A stretch of DNA of 62,181 nucleotides from CAYWNA01 sp964459305 (GCA_964459305.1 CAYWNA010000050.1:1-62181), one strand, 5' to 3'; positions 45,943-55,896 are shown, numbered from the stretch's first letter. Numbers and translations are program-made. Notes: generated from the letters alone by a model not told the origin.

Positions 45943-48156
45943 TCATTCCGTCTCAGTCTTCTTTGTGCGCCACTGACTCAGCAGATCTGCCAGTTCTCGC
46001 TGCTGCGGCTGCGGCAATGCGGCGATCAGGTGTTTGCTGGAGGCGTCGAAGTGAAGCACGGCACCAACGTCGCCCAGCTCGCCGCGCACGCGTCGAATGA
46101 CTTCCTCGGCGTCTTGTTCCGGGGTCAAGAGGTCGGCGACTGGATACAACTCCACGTCCAATCGTGCGGCCAGTTGCGTGGGCGAGGTGACTTGGACCGT
46201 CGCGTTGTCGATCACGCGGTAAGTCAGATCCATAGGCCGCAGGATCTTGGTCAGAACCTCTCCCATGGGCTCGTTGTTGGCGGAAACGGTCGCCTCGCCG
46301 TCAGGCGACCAGCCGAGTTCGGCGATTGCCTGCCAATCGACCAAGATGTTCAGTTTCGTCTCCGCACTCAGCCGATCCAAGATTCGGACAAGCAGCGTGG
46401 GTTGGACGTAGTTGATCGTCGCGGGAGTAGCCAGCCGTTTTTCGGCCTGCGACAGACGCGGTTCCAGGTTGAAGAGAGCCGGGTCGAAGTTTGACTGAGG
46501 CGGAAGACCGCGGGCCGTGCGGAGCTTTTCGCAGAATACGATGGCCTGGAATATCACGGTATCACGCTGCCGGAACTCCAACGACGGTTTCTCGTGACGA
46601 ATGGCCCCCGGTCCGCCAGACTTATCCCAAAAATCCGGTTCGATCATTTCCACGATCATGTCCGCCAACTCCGAGAGTTGATCGGGATCGCTGCCGACCA
46701 GATCGGCCACCGGATGCGAATGTTCGCGAAGCCCGCCGTCGGGCAGCGGCGGACGTGTGATCCGCAGTTGGCTGCCGCTTGAAACGTAGCCCAGGCGAAG
46801 TGGTGTCAGTGCTGCCGAAAGCACGGCGCCGACATTCGTATCGCTCAACCGCACGTTGACCGGCGTCCGCGGCGTGACTTTGACCAAAGCCAGGGCTTGC
46901 GGATCGAGTGTAATGGGAATAGTGCTGAAGCTGGTGACGAAGCGGACGAAATCGACGAGCGGAACCTCCGGGAATTCGATATCGGGAATCTTGTCTTTGA
47001 GCCGTTCAGGGACGTCTATCTGCCTAGGTTTGGGACGCGGGGCAGACACTGCGTCCAATACCAGATCGACGGGTCTCAGTTTGGGAGGCTTCTTCCCGTT
47101 TGCGTCGGACGTCGTTTCGGACGTCGCATATGGTTCACTGTCGATCAACGGAGCCAACGCGTCCAAGGTTTCCGACAACGCAACAGCCTCCGCCGACTCG
47201 TTGCCGGTTTCCGTGTCGGCAGGCACAAGGATCATTTCGTCCGGTTTCTCGGTTTTGGCCGGGACGTCCATGGTCTCATCCGGCTCCGTCGCGGGCTTGG
47301 TCGTTTCCTCGGTTTCCGCGGGCTTCGGTTCCGCCGTTGGCAAGACTGTGTCGGTAGTGGGTGGCTTTGGTGTTTCGCGATCATTCTCAACCGCTTGGGG
47401 CGGTTCGTTATCGGCGGCAACGACCTCCGCTTTTGAATCGTCGGGAATCTCATCAGCCGGCGGCTCTGTTGGCTTTTCTGATCCGTCGTCCACCGGCCCA
47501 GGGCGTTCGATCTTCTCGCCCGGCTGCGAGTCTGACGTGCGCGATACCCAAAAACCGAATAGACCAACTGCCAACACGATGCCTGCAAAAGCGGCTCCAC
47601 CCATCATCAACCACTGTTGCCGGTGCTGGGCCGCCTGCGAGGTCCAATCGTCTGTAGGCAAGACCGGTTCCTGCGCACCGGCGGGCGGTTCGTCAACATC
47701 TGCCAGCGATCCGTCTCCGGGCGCGGGTGGCTCGTCCGGCGATGCCGATTCGGGGACTTCTTCGACGTCTTGATGAGCAATACTCGGTTGTGCTTGCTCA
47801 GCCCCGGACGGATGGACTTCATCGAGCGAGGTCGGCGGTGGCGCAGCCTCCGTGATGTCCTCCGAGGGTGCTGCCCCGACGGGTGGCTCCACTCTCGGTG
47901 GAGGACTTGGCACCTTGTTGGCCGGTGGACCAGGGGGGGCTGACGGTTCTTGGGACTCGATCACGGGAGGCGGCTCGGCTGGCGATACTGCCTGCGGCGG
48001 CGGTTCGGTGTCGGGTGCGCCTTGCCAGCCCGGCGGTGCCTCGATCAGCACCATGCTGCCGCACTTGGGACAAATCTGGATTTCGCCGATGGCAGACTCG
48101 TCACGCACCTTGAGCCGTTGTTGGCAGGTCGTACAGTCTATTGTGAACAATTCCAC
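45943..48156 (-). CDS. Zinc-ribbon, Pro-rich membrane protein with STN-like C-terminus
   Basis: Protein of 737 residues starting at GTG without a strong ribosome site. The zinc ribbon is CTTC...CPKC (residues 8-34). A Pro/Glu-rich linker follows, then one transmembrane helix near 186-208 (MMGGAAFAGIVLAVGLFGFWV) and another acidic Pro/Thr-rich stretch. The C-terminal region (from about 385) has two modules of the secretin/TonB short N-terminal type: FPEVPLVDFVRFVTSFSTIP with VKVTPRTPVNVRLSDTNVG, and RLSAETKLNILVDWQAIAEL with PMGEVLTKILRPM. The linker ends outside the cytoplasm if the zinc ribbon is inside. It is paired with the upstream pseudokinase gene (163 bp, same strand). Confidence 0.68.
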   Translation of the reverse strand: MELFTIDCTTCQQRLKVRDESAIGEIQICPKCGSMVLIEAPPGWQGAPDTEPPPQAVSPAEPPPVIESQEPSAPPGPPANKVPSPPPRVEPPVGAAPSEDITEAAPPPTSLDEVHPSGAEQAQPSIAHQDVEEVPESASPDEPPAPGDGSLADVDEPPAGAQEPVLPTDDWTSQAAQHRQQWLMMGGAAFAGIVLAVGLFGFWVSRTSDSQPGEKIERPGPVDDGSEKPTEPPADEIPDDSKAEVVAADNEPPQAVENDRETPKPPTTDTVLPTAEPKPAETEETTKPATEPDETMDVPAKTEKPDEMILVPADTETGNESAEAVALSETLDALAPLIDSEPYATSETTSDANGKKPPKLRPVDLVLDAVSAPRPKPRQIDVPERLKDKIPDIEFPEVPLVDFVRFVTSFSTIPITLDPQALALVKVTPRTPVNVRLSDTNVGAVLSAALTPLRLGYVSSGSQLRITRPPLPDGGLREHSHPVADLVGSDPDQLSELADMIVEMIEPDFWDKSGGPGAIRHEKPSLEFRQRDTVIFQAIVFCEKLRTARGLPPQSNFDPALFNLEPRLSQAEKRLATPATINYVQPTLLVRILDRLSAETKLNILVDWQAIAELGWSPDGEATVSANNEPMGEVLTKILRPMDLTYRVIDNATVQVTSPTQLAARLDVELYPVADLLTPEQDAEEVIRRVRGELGDVGAVLHFDASSKHLIAALPQPQQRELADLLSQWRTKKTETE

Positions 48157-48319
48157 AACAAGCGGCCCCTGTTTGATGTCGTATCGCCCTGGAGAACGAC
48201 GTCAGTTCTTTTCCTGTCGATAGCCACGCAAACGCCGTCTACTCGTCTCCATGGTGTCCGACATCACGATTCCTCATCGACCTCCACTCTGTCCTCTCGA
48301 ATCCTCCAGGCCCAGAATT

Positions 48320-50011
48320 CTAAATCGGCCGAAACCCCACTGGCAATGTGTCATTGTTCGCGGCTGAGTGCCGGAAGGCCAGAAGATCGTTGTTCTGTTT
48401 GGATTCGACGGGTGGGGGCGACTGGTCAGGGACGGGGTTGCGATCGTCGATTTTGATGCCCTCTTCAGAACCGTCGTTATCTGGGGCACTACCCGACGCG
48501 GGAGTCTCCGATTGGCCGTTCGTCCCTGCACCGGGTTGGCCAGCAGCTTCCGACGGTTCCATCTCCGGAACGGCGCCCCCGTCCGATTCCATCTCAGCCG
48601 CGTCGTCATCACTGCCTGATTCCCCGTCGCGGCCTCCGCCCGCACCGCTGAGCAGAATCAACCCGAAAAGCAATAGAACCACCGCGGCGCCCACTCCGAC
48701 TCCCACCTTCACCGCCATCGTCTTCTGCACAGGCTTGTTACGGTTCGATCGGGCACTGACCGTCGAATTGCTCGCTTTGATCGTCGCGCCCGCCTCACGG
48801 ACCGAAGGGGCAACTTGCGATCCGGCCGTGGTAGTCACGCCCTGACCGGCCCCTGGCGATGGCACGGCGACGGCCGCCGGCGCCGCCTGAATTGGCGATG
48901 TTTGTATGCCAGGAAACGCCTGTTGCTGCAGAATTGCGGTTTCGTAAGCCGTCAGCGTAGCGGCGGGTGTTGGCGGCTTGATTTTCAAGCGGTTGGCGTC
49001 GACCATCGGCGTGAGTTGTTCGGCCACGAGAGAGGCGTCTTGATATCGCACGGTCGGGTTCTTGGCCATCATGTAGTTGACCAACTGGGCGACTGGCTGC
49101 GAGATATCCATTTGCTCCAGCGGCTGAATCCGCTCGCTGGCGTGCCGGTTCATCTTCTGCCGAAGGTCGCCGCCGGGGAAAGGTGGCGTTCCGGTAAGCA
49201 AGTGATATAACGTGCAGCCCAGCGCGTAGATGTCGGTCAGCACATTAGGACGTTTTCCCGGTTGGAGAAACTCTGGCGCAAGGTAGTCTGTACGCGACAA
49301 GAGGGCGCCATCGGCATCCGGTTGCGTCAAGTCGACAGGCGACATCCCATCGAGCGGATCGTGCAGCAATTTGACATTGCCGCCGTCTTCGATCCACAGT
49401 CGCCCCGGACAAACGTCACCGTGAACCGAGTCAATTTGGTGTAACTGGGCGAGGCCCAACGCGGCGCAACGGACGATTCGACAGGCTTCTTGCCGTGACA
49501 GCGGGGTATCATCCGTGAGGCTCGCTTCCAAGGGTTTGCCCCGCAGATCCTCAACCACCAGGAACTTGAACGAAGTCATGTCGACGACTTCGAACGAACG
49601 CTGCAAGTGCGGATGCTGGATGTCGCACTGCGTGAGCAACCGTTGATTCAGAAGGGACCATTGCGCGGCCGTTTCGGTAGCCGCCCCGGTCAGAAACTGC
49701 AAAATCACGCGGTGACTGGTTGTCGTGTGTACTGCCTGGAACATGCCGGCCAGCGGGCCGTCCTTGAAGCTGTCGTAGATTTCGTATTCACCGAAGGCAA
49801 ACGGTCCCGTCCGACCGGACAGCAGAATTCGCGCTTGGTAGCGTGTTAGCACGTGTTTGGAGATCAGCCATTCGGCCAGCGTACGAGCATTGCCTTGCTT
49901 AGCGGCGCCTTTGACCTCGCCAAAGCCGTCCGCCAGTTGCCGACACTGTTCGGCGGTGAGCAGCCCGCTCTCAGTGGCAAGTTCCCAAAAATCCGGAATC
50001 GACACGGGCAT
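48320..50011 (-). CDS. Pseudokinase (Hanks-type fold) with transmembrane helix
   Basis: Protein of 563 residues with AAGGAG ten bases before ATG. A kinase-like domain spans about 73-340, but essential residues are altered. The VAIK-type Lys is replaced (RVILQFL, Gln105), HRDxKPxN reads HGDVCPGRL (197-205), and DFG reads HDP (217-219). The APE motif (YLAPE, 243-247) and DIYALGCTLYHLLTG are kept. A Pro/Ala-rich linker, then one transmembrane helix (about 432-458, GVGVGAAVVLLLFGLILL) and an acidic C-terminal tail follow. It probably acts as a binding platform rather than an enzyme. It is followed by the zinc-ribbon/STN-like gene. Confidence 0.8.
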   Translation of the reverse strand: MPVSIPDFWELATESGLLTAEQCRQLADGFGEVKGAAKQGNARTLAEWLISKHVLTRYQARILLSGRTGPFAFGEYEIYDSFKDGPLAGMFQAVHTTTSHRVILQFLTGAATETAAQWSLLNQRLLTQCDIQHPHLQRSFEVVDMTSFKFLVVEDLRGKPLEASLTDDTPLSRQEACRIVRCAALGLAQLHQIDSVHGDVCPGRLWIEDGGNVKLLHDPLDGMSPVDLTQPDADGALLSRTDYLAPEFLQPGKRPNVLTDIYALGCTLYHLLTGTPPFPGGDLRQKMNRHASERIQPLEQMDISQPVAQLVNYMMAKNPTVRYQDASLVAEQLTPMVDANRLKIKPPTPAATLTAYETAILQQQAFPGIQTSPIQAAPAAVAVPSPGAGQGVTTTAGSQVAPSVREAGATIKASNSTVSARSNRNKPVQKTMAVKVGVGVGAAVVLLLFGLILLSGAGGGRDGESGSDDDAAEMESDGGAVPEMEPSEAAGQPGAGTNGQSETPASGSAPDNDGSEEGIKIDDRNPVPDQSPPPVESKQNNDLLAFRHSAANNDTLPVGFRPI

Positions 50012-50088
50012 CAGGAATTGACTCCTTCATGCATATTGTACAATCCCCCGATCCTCTGCCGTGCGTCGCGACGCACCAGCATCTCCTT

Positions 50089-50352
50089 CTAGTGTAACGC
50101 GCTGACCGCAGATTCTGCAAAGCGCGGGAGCATACGGCACCTGCCCTTCGTGACGAACAGTGGTCGCTGCGATCCAGGCTCAGAGACACACTGAAGTCGT
50201 TGTCGGCTAAATGGTCTGACGAGGGAAGAAGCATATGGGGTTCTGATGGGCATCGCCAGCCAGCCCATACCGGCAGCCACAGCCACAACGAACACCATCA
50301 GCGCCCGCAAGCTGAATCGAAAACAACGGCGTTTGGCTTTGGGGTTGGACAT
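50089..50352 (-). pseudogene. Truncated RFSLRxL-type membrane protein fragment
   Basis: The first 33 residues, MSNPKAKRRCFRFSLRAL followed by MVFVVAVAAGMGWLA, form the N-terminus common to many planctomycete membrane-anchored proteins, and resemble the start of the WD40 protein at 53682-55307. After GWLA the sequence loses its expected continuation and reads as low-quality coding to residue 87. No ribosome site is evident. It is probably a truncated relic; a genuine 87-residue protein cannot be excluded. The rest of the 50012-50698 gap shows no other gene. Confidence 0.45.
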
Positions 50353-50698
50353 GGCAGCAATGGAGGTCCGTCACCTCGCGAAGACCTCTCCCGCCTGCAT
50401 GTTACAAGGATCGTCGTAGCGACGAGTGTCATCCCGTCGATTCGCACCTGCTTTCGAGTTTGTTCCCAACGAATTATCGAGTTGCCTTTGTTGACGGAGG
50501 ATGGGACAGATTCTACACCGGATTAACGTGAAAGGAGAATTCTACAAAGTCTCCATCTAAAGCTCTACGTAGGCTTGGTGCTCGTGCCCGGGTCCGTAAT
50601 AATTTGGCCTGTGGACTTTGCTCGGCGTATTGCGTACGACGATTCGTCCACTACCGTTAGCGTGGTCACTTGAGACAAGCATCTGCGAAAGGACAACT

Positions 50699-52567
50699 AT
50701 GCCCCCCGAATCCGCTGAAATACTCCGCGAGACCAATTTCACCACCATCGACTGGTTTATCGTGATCCTGTACCCGCTGATCTCGTTAGCGATCGGCGTC
50801 TACGTCGCTCGGTTCATTCGGAGTATGAGCGACTTTGTGGTGGCAGGCCACGGGTTGGGAGTCTGTCTGGGCATCGCCACGTTGACGGGCACTGAATTGG
50901 GACTGATCACCGTGATGTACAGCGCTCAGAAGGGCTTCACCGGCGGGTTCGCCGCATTCCATATCGCCCTGGCCGCTGGGTTGGTGACGTTCCTGGTCGG
51001 CGTGACCGGCTTTTTGGTCTATCGCTTGCGCGAGATGGAAGTGCTGACCATCCCCGAGTTTTATGAGAAGCGCTTCGATCGCAAGACCCGCATCCTCGGC
51101 GGAATCATGATGGCTTTCGGCGGCATCCTGAACATGGGGCTGTTTCTTAAGGTGGGCTCGATGTTCATCGTAGGCATCACGGGCCTGTCGGCGGAGAGTT
51201 GGGCGCCGCCGGACGTGGTGATCTCCTTCGTGGACATGATCGGTCTGTCGGTGGAAAGTTGGCCGCTGGCGACCGTGATGGTCTTCCTGATCACTTTGGT
51301 GCTGGCTTATACGTGTCTGGGCGGGATGGTATCGGTCGTCATCGCCGACTATGTGCAGTTTGTGGTGCTGTCGTTGGGCCTACTGGTGACCTGCTTCCTG
51401 GCCATTGGCAATCTGGGCTGGACGAACATCTTCGACTCCGTCGAACAGCACATGGGCAGCGGCGGTTTCGACCCGACCATCGCCGAAAGCGGCTTCGGCT
51501 GGGAGTACATCATCTGGATGGGCTTTCTGGGGTTGGTTAGCTGCGGCGTTTGGCCGACCTCCGTAGCCCGGGCGCTGGCCATGGACAGTCCTCAGGCCGT
51601 CAAGCGGCAGTTCACGTTCGCCTCGATCTCCTACTTGATCCGCCTTTTGATTCCTTATTTCTGGGGTATATGTGCTTTTGTTTTCATCATGCAGGACGAT
51701 TCGCTACGGGAGGTGTTTTTCCCAGCCGGTCATCCGGCACCGGAAACTCTGCCGGAAGGCGTTACGGCGATGGACAACCTCTACGGCATGCCATTGTTCC
51801 TGGGGCGAATCTTGCCTGCGGGGATTATCGGCATCATCACCGCTGGGATGATCGCTGCGTTCATGTCCACTCATGACAGCTACCTGTTGTGTTGGAGTTC
51901 GGTGCTGACCCAGGACGTCGTCGCGCCGATCTGTCAGTCCTTTGGCCGGGAGCTGAAGCCCAAAACTCGTATCTTCCTTTCGCGGATGTTCATCGTGCTG
52001 GTTGGCTTGTACGTGCTCTACTGGGGATTGCTCTATGAGGGAAAGGAGGATGTCTGGGATTACATGGCCGTTACCGGTGCCATCTACTTCACCGGTGCGT
52101 TCGCGCTGTTGCTGGGCGGGCTTTATTGGAAAGGGGCCAGTTCCACCGGCGCGTTCCTCGCGCTACTGGTCGGGACGACGGCCGTATTGGGCCTGAGCCC
52201 GGTCCAGGATTTTTTCGGCATCAAGATCGCCAGCGCCTGGGTGGGCTTGATCTCGATCGGAGCTACTTTGATCGCAATGGTTGTTGGCTCCGTCTGTTTT
52301 CCAGATCGCCGTTCGCCCACCAAGCCGGTGGCCCCATGGGTGATGGGACCGGGCGTGTTGCTTGCCGGCGCTGTAGTGATCGTCGCCGTCGTCGCCTTGG
52401 TGATCGTCGCCGTTCTGGGTGCCTGGAGGTCCTTGTGGATGGTCGTGCTAGTTGGTGGCGTCGGGCTGTTCGCCTTGCTGGCCGTTTTCGTGACCGTTGG
52501 CGGGTTCTTCGACGTGGTCAAACTCATCAAGAAACTGCGCCAACCGCAAAAGCCGGAGGATCAATAG
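50699..52567 (+). CDS. Sodium:solute symporter (SSS family)
   Basis: Protein of 622 residues; ATG at 50699 has AAAGGACA upstream, and an in-frame upstream stretch of 27 codons has no site. It has about 13 to 14 helices, starting DWFIVILYPLISLAIGVYVA. SSS features are visible: SDFVVAGHGLGVCLGIATLTGTE in the first core helices, AYTCLGGMVSVVIADYVQ, and GIITAGMIAAFMSTHDSYLLC with the conserved Ser/Thr-rich sodium-site region. It imports an organic solute, probably a sugar, with Na+. The following gene, 161 bp downstream, encodes a Tat-exported TIM-barrel isomerase, which fits sugar uptake. Confidence 0.88.
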   Translation: MPPESAEILRETNFTTIDWFIVILYPLISLAIGVYVARFIRSMSDFVVAGHGLGVCLGIATLTGTELGLITVMYSAQKGFTGGFAAFHIALAAGLVTFLVGVTGFLVYRLREMEVLTIPEFYEKRFDRKTRILGGIMMAFGGILNMGLFLKVGSMFIVGITGLSAESWAPPDVVISFVDMIGLSVESWPLATVMVFLITLVLAYTCLGGMVSVVIADYVQFVVLSLGLLVTCFLAIGNLGWTNIFDSVEQHMGSGGFDPTIAESGFGWEYIIWMGFLGLVSCGVWPTSVARALAMDSPQAVKRQFTFASISYLIRLLIPYFWGICAFVFIMQDDSLREVFFPAGHPAPETLPEGVTAMDNLYGMPLFLGRILPAGIIGIITAGMIAAFMSTHDSYLLCWSSVLTQDVVAPICQSFGRELKPKTRIFLSRMFIVLVGLYVLYWGLLYEGKEDVWDYMAVTGAIYFTGAFALLLGGLYWKGASSTGAFLALLVGTTAVLGLSPVQDFFGIKIASAWVGLISIGATLIAMVVGSVCFPDRRSPTKPVAPWVMGPGVLLAGAVVIVAVVALVIVAVLGAWRSLWMVVLVGGVGLFALLAVFVTVGGFFDVVKLIKKLRQPQKPEDQ

Positions 52568-52649
52568 CCGCGCGACTCGTGACACCACGCGCACCCTGCA
52601 GAACGTTGCGATACGCCAGGATTCGAGCAGGGTTTGCCGCTCCAATCAG

Positions 52650-52672
52650 CGGGCTCACGCCCGCCGCTCGCC
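52650..52672. repeat. Half copy of the 28761-28819 palindrome
   Basis: CGGGCTCACGCCCGCCGCTC... in reverse complement matches 28761-28783 at 19 of 23 positions. The second arm is absent. It lies in the gap between the symporter and the isomerase. Confidence 0.5.
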
Positions 52673-52728
52673 AACGAAACACGCAACGTTCGGGGCGATT
52701 TCAGTGTGCTTATCCAGAGGAACACCCC

Positions 52729-53679
52729 ATGACGATCGATCGAAGGTCATTTCTGTCGAAATCAGCGGCCATAGGGGCAATCGCTGTCGCTGGCACGCAC
52801 ACCGCGGCTGAGGGTCAAGATTCCACCACGGCGAATCTGCCTTCGCCCCGGCGTGGAAACCGCATCGCGATCTCGACCTATTCATACTGGCGTTATCGCG
52901 CCGCAAAGTTGTCGATCGGAGAATGCATCGACTTGGCGGCCGAGACCGGCTTTGACGGCGTCGAGATCTTGCACATCCAGATGGAACAGGAGTCGAACGG
53001 GTATCTCCAGTCGCTCAAGCAGCGAGCGTTCCGGCACGGGTTGGATCTGTGTGGATTCTCAACACATCAAACCTTTGTCTCGCCGGACAAAGAGCTTCGC
53101 CAAAAGAACATCGACCACACGATTCACTGCATCGAGTTGGCCTATCGGCTTGGCATCCCGACGATCCGGGTAAACACCGGCCGCTGGGGAACCTCGAAGG
53201 ATTTCGACGAACTCATGGAGAATCGGGGAATCGAGCCCCGGTTGGAGGGCTACACCGACGACGACGGCTTCGGTTGGGTCATCGGCAGCCTGGAGCAATG
53301 TCTGAAGAAGGCCGAAGAATGCGGCGTAGTGATGGGCCTGGAGAACCACTGGGGGCTGGGACGCACGGCCGAGGGCGTGCTCCGTGTGGTCAACGCGATC
53401 AACTCGCCATGGCTGCAGGTGACCATGGACACGGGTAACTTCCTGGACAACATCTACCCGCAACAAGAGCAGATCGCTCCGAAGACGGTCTACGTCCAGG
53501 CGAAAACCTACTTCGGCGGCGGCACCTGGTACACACTGGACCTCGACTACGACCGTATCGCCGCGACCCTGCGGAAGAACGACTACCGGGGCTACGTCTC
53601 ACTGGAATACGAAGGCCGCGAGGATCATCGCACGGCGATCCCCAAGAGTCTTGATCTGTTGCGCAGAGCCTTCGGCTGA
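52729..53679 (+). CDS. Tat-exported sugar phosphate isomerase/epimerase-like TIM barrel
   Basis: Protein of 316 residues. The twin-arginine signal is DRRSFLSKSAAIGAIAVAG. The AP-endonuclease-2-like TIM barrel begins near residue 45 (IAISTYSYWRY). Expected acidic and His metal ligands occur at strand ends: GFDGVEILHI, LCGFSTHQTF, VVMGLENHWG, LQVTMDTGNF and GYVSLEYEGRED. AGAGGA precedes ATG. It probably isomerises or epimerises a sugar in the periplasm or acts after anchoring. It is co-directional with the SSS transporter. Confidence 0.85.
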   Translation: MTIDRRSFLSKSAAIGAIAVAGTHTAAEGQDSTTANLPSPRRGNRIAISTYSYWRYRAAKLSIGECIDLAAETGFDGVEILHIQMEQESNGYLQSLKQRAFRHGLDLCGFSTHQTFVSPDKELRQKNIDHTIHCIELAYRLGIPTIRVNTGRWGTSKDFDELMENRGIEPRLEGYTDDDGFGWVIGSLEQCLKKAEECGVVMGLENHWGLGRTAEGVLRVVNAINSPWLQVTMDTGNFLDNIYPQQEQIAPKTVYVQAKTYFGGGTWYTLDLDYDRIAATLRKNDYRGYVSLEYEGREDHRTAIPKSLDLLRRAFG

Positions 53680-53681
53680 TG

Positions 53682-55307
53682 TCAGGCCTTCGTGTCGAGA
53701 AACTCTCTGACATTCTCCTCTCGGAGCAACATGTTAGTGATGAGCCCCAGCATGAGATTGAAGAAGTCGCAGTTGATGATGTTGCACATTTGCATTACGG
53801 AAACCGGCGCCAATCCGCTCCTCGATCTGCGGATGCCGTGTACGATGGCGATGGTTCCTGTTACCACACCATAGTAGACGGTGGGCAAGAAAATGCAGCA
53901 ACTGCCTACGTCGAAGATCAAGGCCATCGAGAACATGATGGCCAGAACGCCTCCAACGATCATCATGACCCAACACGCCCGCAAGGCGGTGGGCGGCTTC
54001 GCAATTGGAGCGTGTGTCTGCGGCCCGGGCTCTGCGTGGGTGGCAAGATCGATCGATTCGTCCACAACCGTTGCGTCGTAGACATCCTGCGGGGCCATCT
54101 CTGGGGCCGTCGCCGGCAAGGGGCCGCTCGCGGCTTCTTGCTTTGGTTCAATGGCCTGCCGACGGCCAGCCAATCCCCAGAGCGCGGCCCAGACAATGAA
54201 AGCGACACCGAACAAATACTCTTGGGGTCGCACCTTGGACCAGACGGTGGCCTGCTTGCGGAGCGTTTCTACGTCCCAAATCGCGACTTCGCCGCAACTG
54301 CCTGCAGCCAAGGTGTCCTTGCGTGGTGCAAATGCGGCGGCGGCGGGGCGACTCGTCGTAGGCACGGGCAGAATCTTCCAACGCCTGGCGAGCGTTCGCT
54401 GCTTGCGCTGGGTACGTACGTCCCAGATAACGATTGTCCCTCCTTCATCACAAGCAACCAAGGATTGACCGTCGCGCGAGAAGTGCAATTCGGCAACGTC
54501 CTGCGACAGTCCGGAAAACGTGACTAACTGTTGGCCGGTGCCAACGTTCCAGAACCCGACATCTCCGTAGCCGCCAAATACACCGGCCGCCGCCAGAGTC
54601 TGGCCGTCCGGCGACAGAGCCAGGGCACATGGCTCCGCACGCGTGTTGATGCTGGACAGCCTTTTACCAGACTTCACGTCGTGCAGATCGACGCGTCCGT
54701 TCTTATGTCCCACGGCCAGGGTGGCGCCGTCCGACGAAAACGCTGCGGCCAGTGGCTCTGCCAGTGGCTCTGCGTCTGCCGACCATGCCTGCAGTTGCTT
54801 GCCCGTTTTGGAGTCGTACAGGGCAGCCGTCTCCCGACCGATCGCAACGATCATTTGGGCATCGGGTGACAGCATCGCCCACTGCGGATCGCTGGAAAGC
54901 CGAAACGCCGACCGCTTCTTTCCCAAACCGGCGTCCCAGCAGTTCACGGCGCCGCCCGAGCTGACGGTAACCAGTGCCTGGCCATCTGCGTCGAAACCCA
55001 GAGCCAGAACGGAACCGCCGATTTCGATATGCGTCCGATTTCCCAGCGCCGAGAACGTCCTTTCATCGCCTGTGGTCAGGTCCCATATCTTGACATTCCC
55101 GTCCGAGAAGCCCGCAGCCAGCATGTCCCCATCGGGCGAATAGGCGAGGCATTGGGGGAAGAAACTCTCCCTGCTATTGCGGATCACCGCTCGGCCGAAC
55201 GCCAGCACGAGCCCCAGCATGGTCACGAACAATACCATATGCGCGAGGCTGAAGCGAAAGCCGCGGCGCCGGGATCGATTCGGGACAGCGTTCATGGTGG
55301 AGGCCAT
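53682..55307 (-). CDS. WD40-repeat membrane protein
   Basis: Protein of 541 residues. The start at 55307 is fixed by the TGATG overlap with the preceding small gene. The N-terminus is RRRGFRFSLAHMVLFVTMLGL, a basic patch followed by a membrane anchor. About seven WD40 repeats follow (AYSPDGDMLAAGFSDGNVKI, WDLTTGDERT, FSSDGATLAVGHKNGRVDL, ALSPDGQTLAAAG, HFSRDGQSLVACDEGGTIVI). After one helix near 370, two or three more helices near 450-510 end the protein. It is probably a membrane scaffold with an extracytoplasmic propeller. It converges with the TIM-barrel gene, only two bases apart. Confidence 0.8.
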   Translation of the reverse strand: MASTMNAVPNRSRRRGFRFSLAHMVLFVTMLGLVLAFGRAVIRNSRESFFPQCLAYSPDGDMLAAGFSDGNVKIWDLTTGDERTFSALGNRTHIEIGGSVLALGFDADGQALVTVSSGGAVNCWDAGLGKKRSAFRLSSDPQWAMLSPDAQMIVAIGRETAALYDSKTGKQLQAWSADAEPLAEPLAAAFSSDGATLAVGHKNGRVDLHDVKSGKRLSSINTRAEPCALALSPDGQTLAAAGVFGGYGDVGFWNVGTGQQLVTFSGLSQDVAELHFSRDGQSLVACDEGGTIVIWDVRTQRKQRTLARRWKILPVPTTSRPAAAAFAPRKDTLAAGSCGEVAIWDVETLRKQATVWSKVRPQEYLFGVAFIVWAALWGLAGRRQAIEPKQEAASGPLPATAPEMAPQDVYDATVVDESIDLATHAEPGPQTHAPIAKPPTALRACWVMMIVGGVLAIMFSMALIFDVGSCCIFLPTVYYGVVTGTIAIVHGIRRSRSGLAPVSVMQMCNIINCDFFNLMLGLITNMLLREENVREFLDTKA

Positions 55308-55681
55308 CAGGGGCAACTCCCAACTGCAGACTCACCCGGCGGCAACTCACGCTTGAGCGCCTCCATGAACTCCGAGAAATAGTCCTCGTACCGACTCTTG
55401 AAATGGGCATCCAGCACACCGAAGCCCATCGACTCTTCGATCCGTACGTTGATCAGGCAACCCGAATTGTGTTTCTCGTAACGAATCGCGAGTAGCTTTG
55501 GAAACGTCGCCGGTTTTACGAACCACCCTCCTAGCAGACGCGTGACAAGTTGCGAACCTTGCTTGCCAGCGATCTCGCCGTCGCGCGATTCGACAATGCT
55601 TACCTTGCGCGGGATGTTCGACTGCCCAGTCGGGCGGATGCCGGACGCTGATTCCCCCGACATCCGAATGCACCGAGTCAT
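55307..55681 (-). CDS. Small conserved-looking protein coupled to the WD40 gene
   Basis: Protein of 124 residues, no family recognised. The C-terminal two thirds read as a stable alpha/beta protein (VTRLLGGWFVKPATFPKLLA, IRYEKHNSGCLINVRIEESM, YFSEFMEALKRELPP). The stop TGA overlaps the ATG of the WD40 gene (TGATG), which supports a real, translationally coupled gene. The start is uncertain: ATG 55681 or ATG 55660; neither has a clear ribosome site. Confidence 0.6.
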   Translation of the reverse strand: MTRCIRMSGESASGIRPTGQSNIPRKVSIVESRDGEIAGKQGSQLVTRLLGGWFVKPATFPKLLAIRYEKHNSGCLINVRIEESMGFGVLDAHFKSRYEDYFSEFMEALKRELPPGESAVGSCP

Positions 55682-55896
55682 CGTGGCAATTTTATCTCAG
55701 AATATCGCATACACAAAGACCGAGGCGTTTGCTGCAACAGACTGGCGGGACGCCCGTACGCCGGTCACGATCACCCTGTAGGGTCAGGTCCGTTGAATCC
55801 ATTTTGGCGGAAAACCACCAGGTACTCGCGTCGCCCCGGATAACGTGGTATGATGGGTTGAGATTGGACCCATGTCATCGCGCGCGGGAGAAAGCC

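Noticed and set aside
52126..52728. N-terminal extension of the TIM-barrel isomerase into the symporter gene
   Set aside because: It lies in another frame of the symporter coding sequence; the Tat signal and AGAGGA site define the start at 52729.
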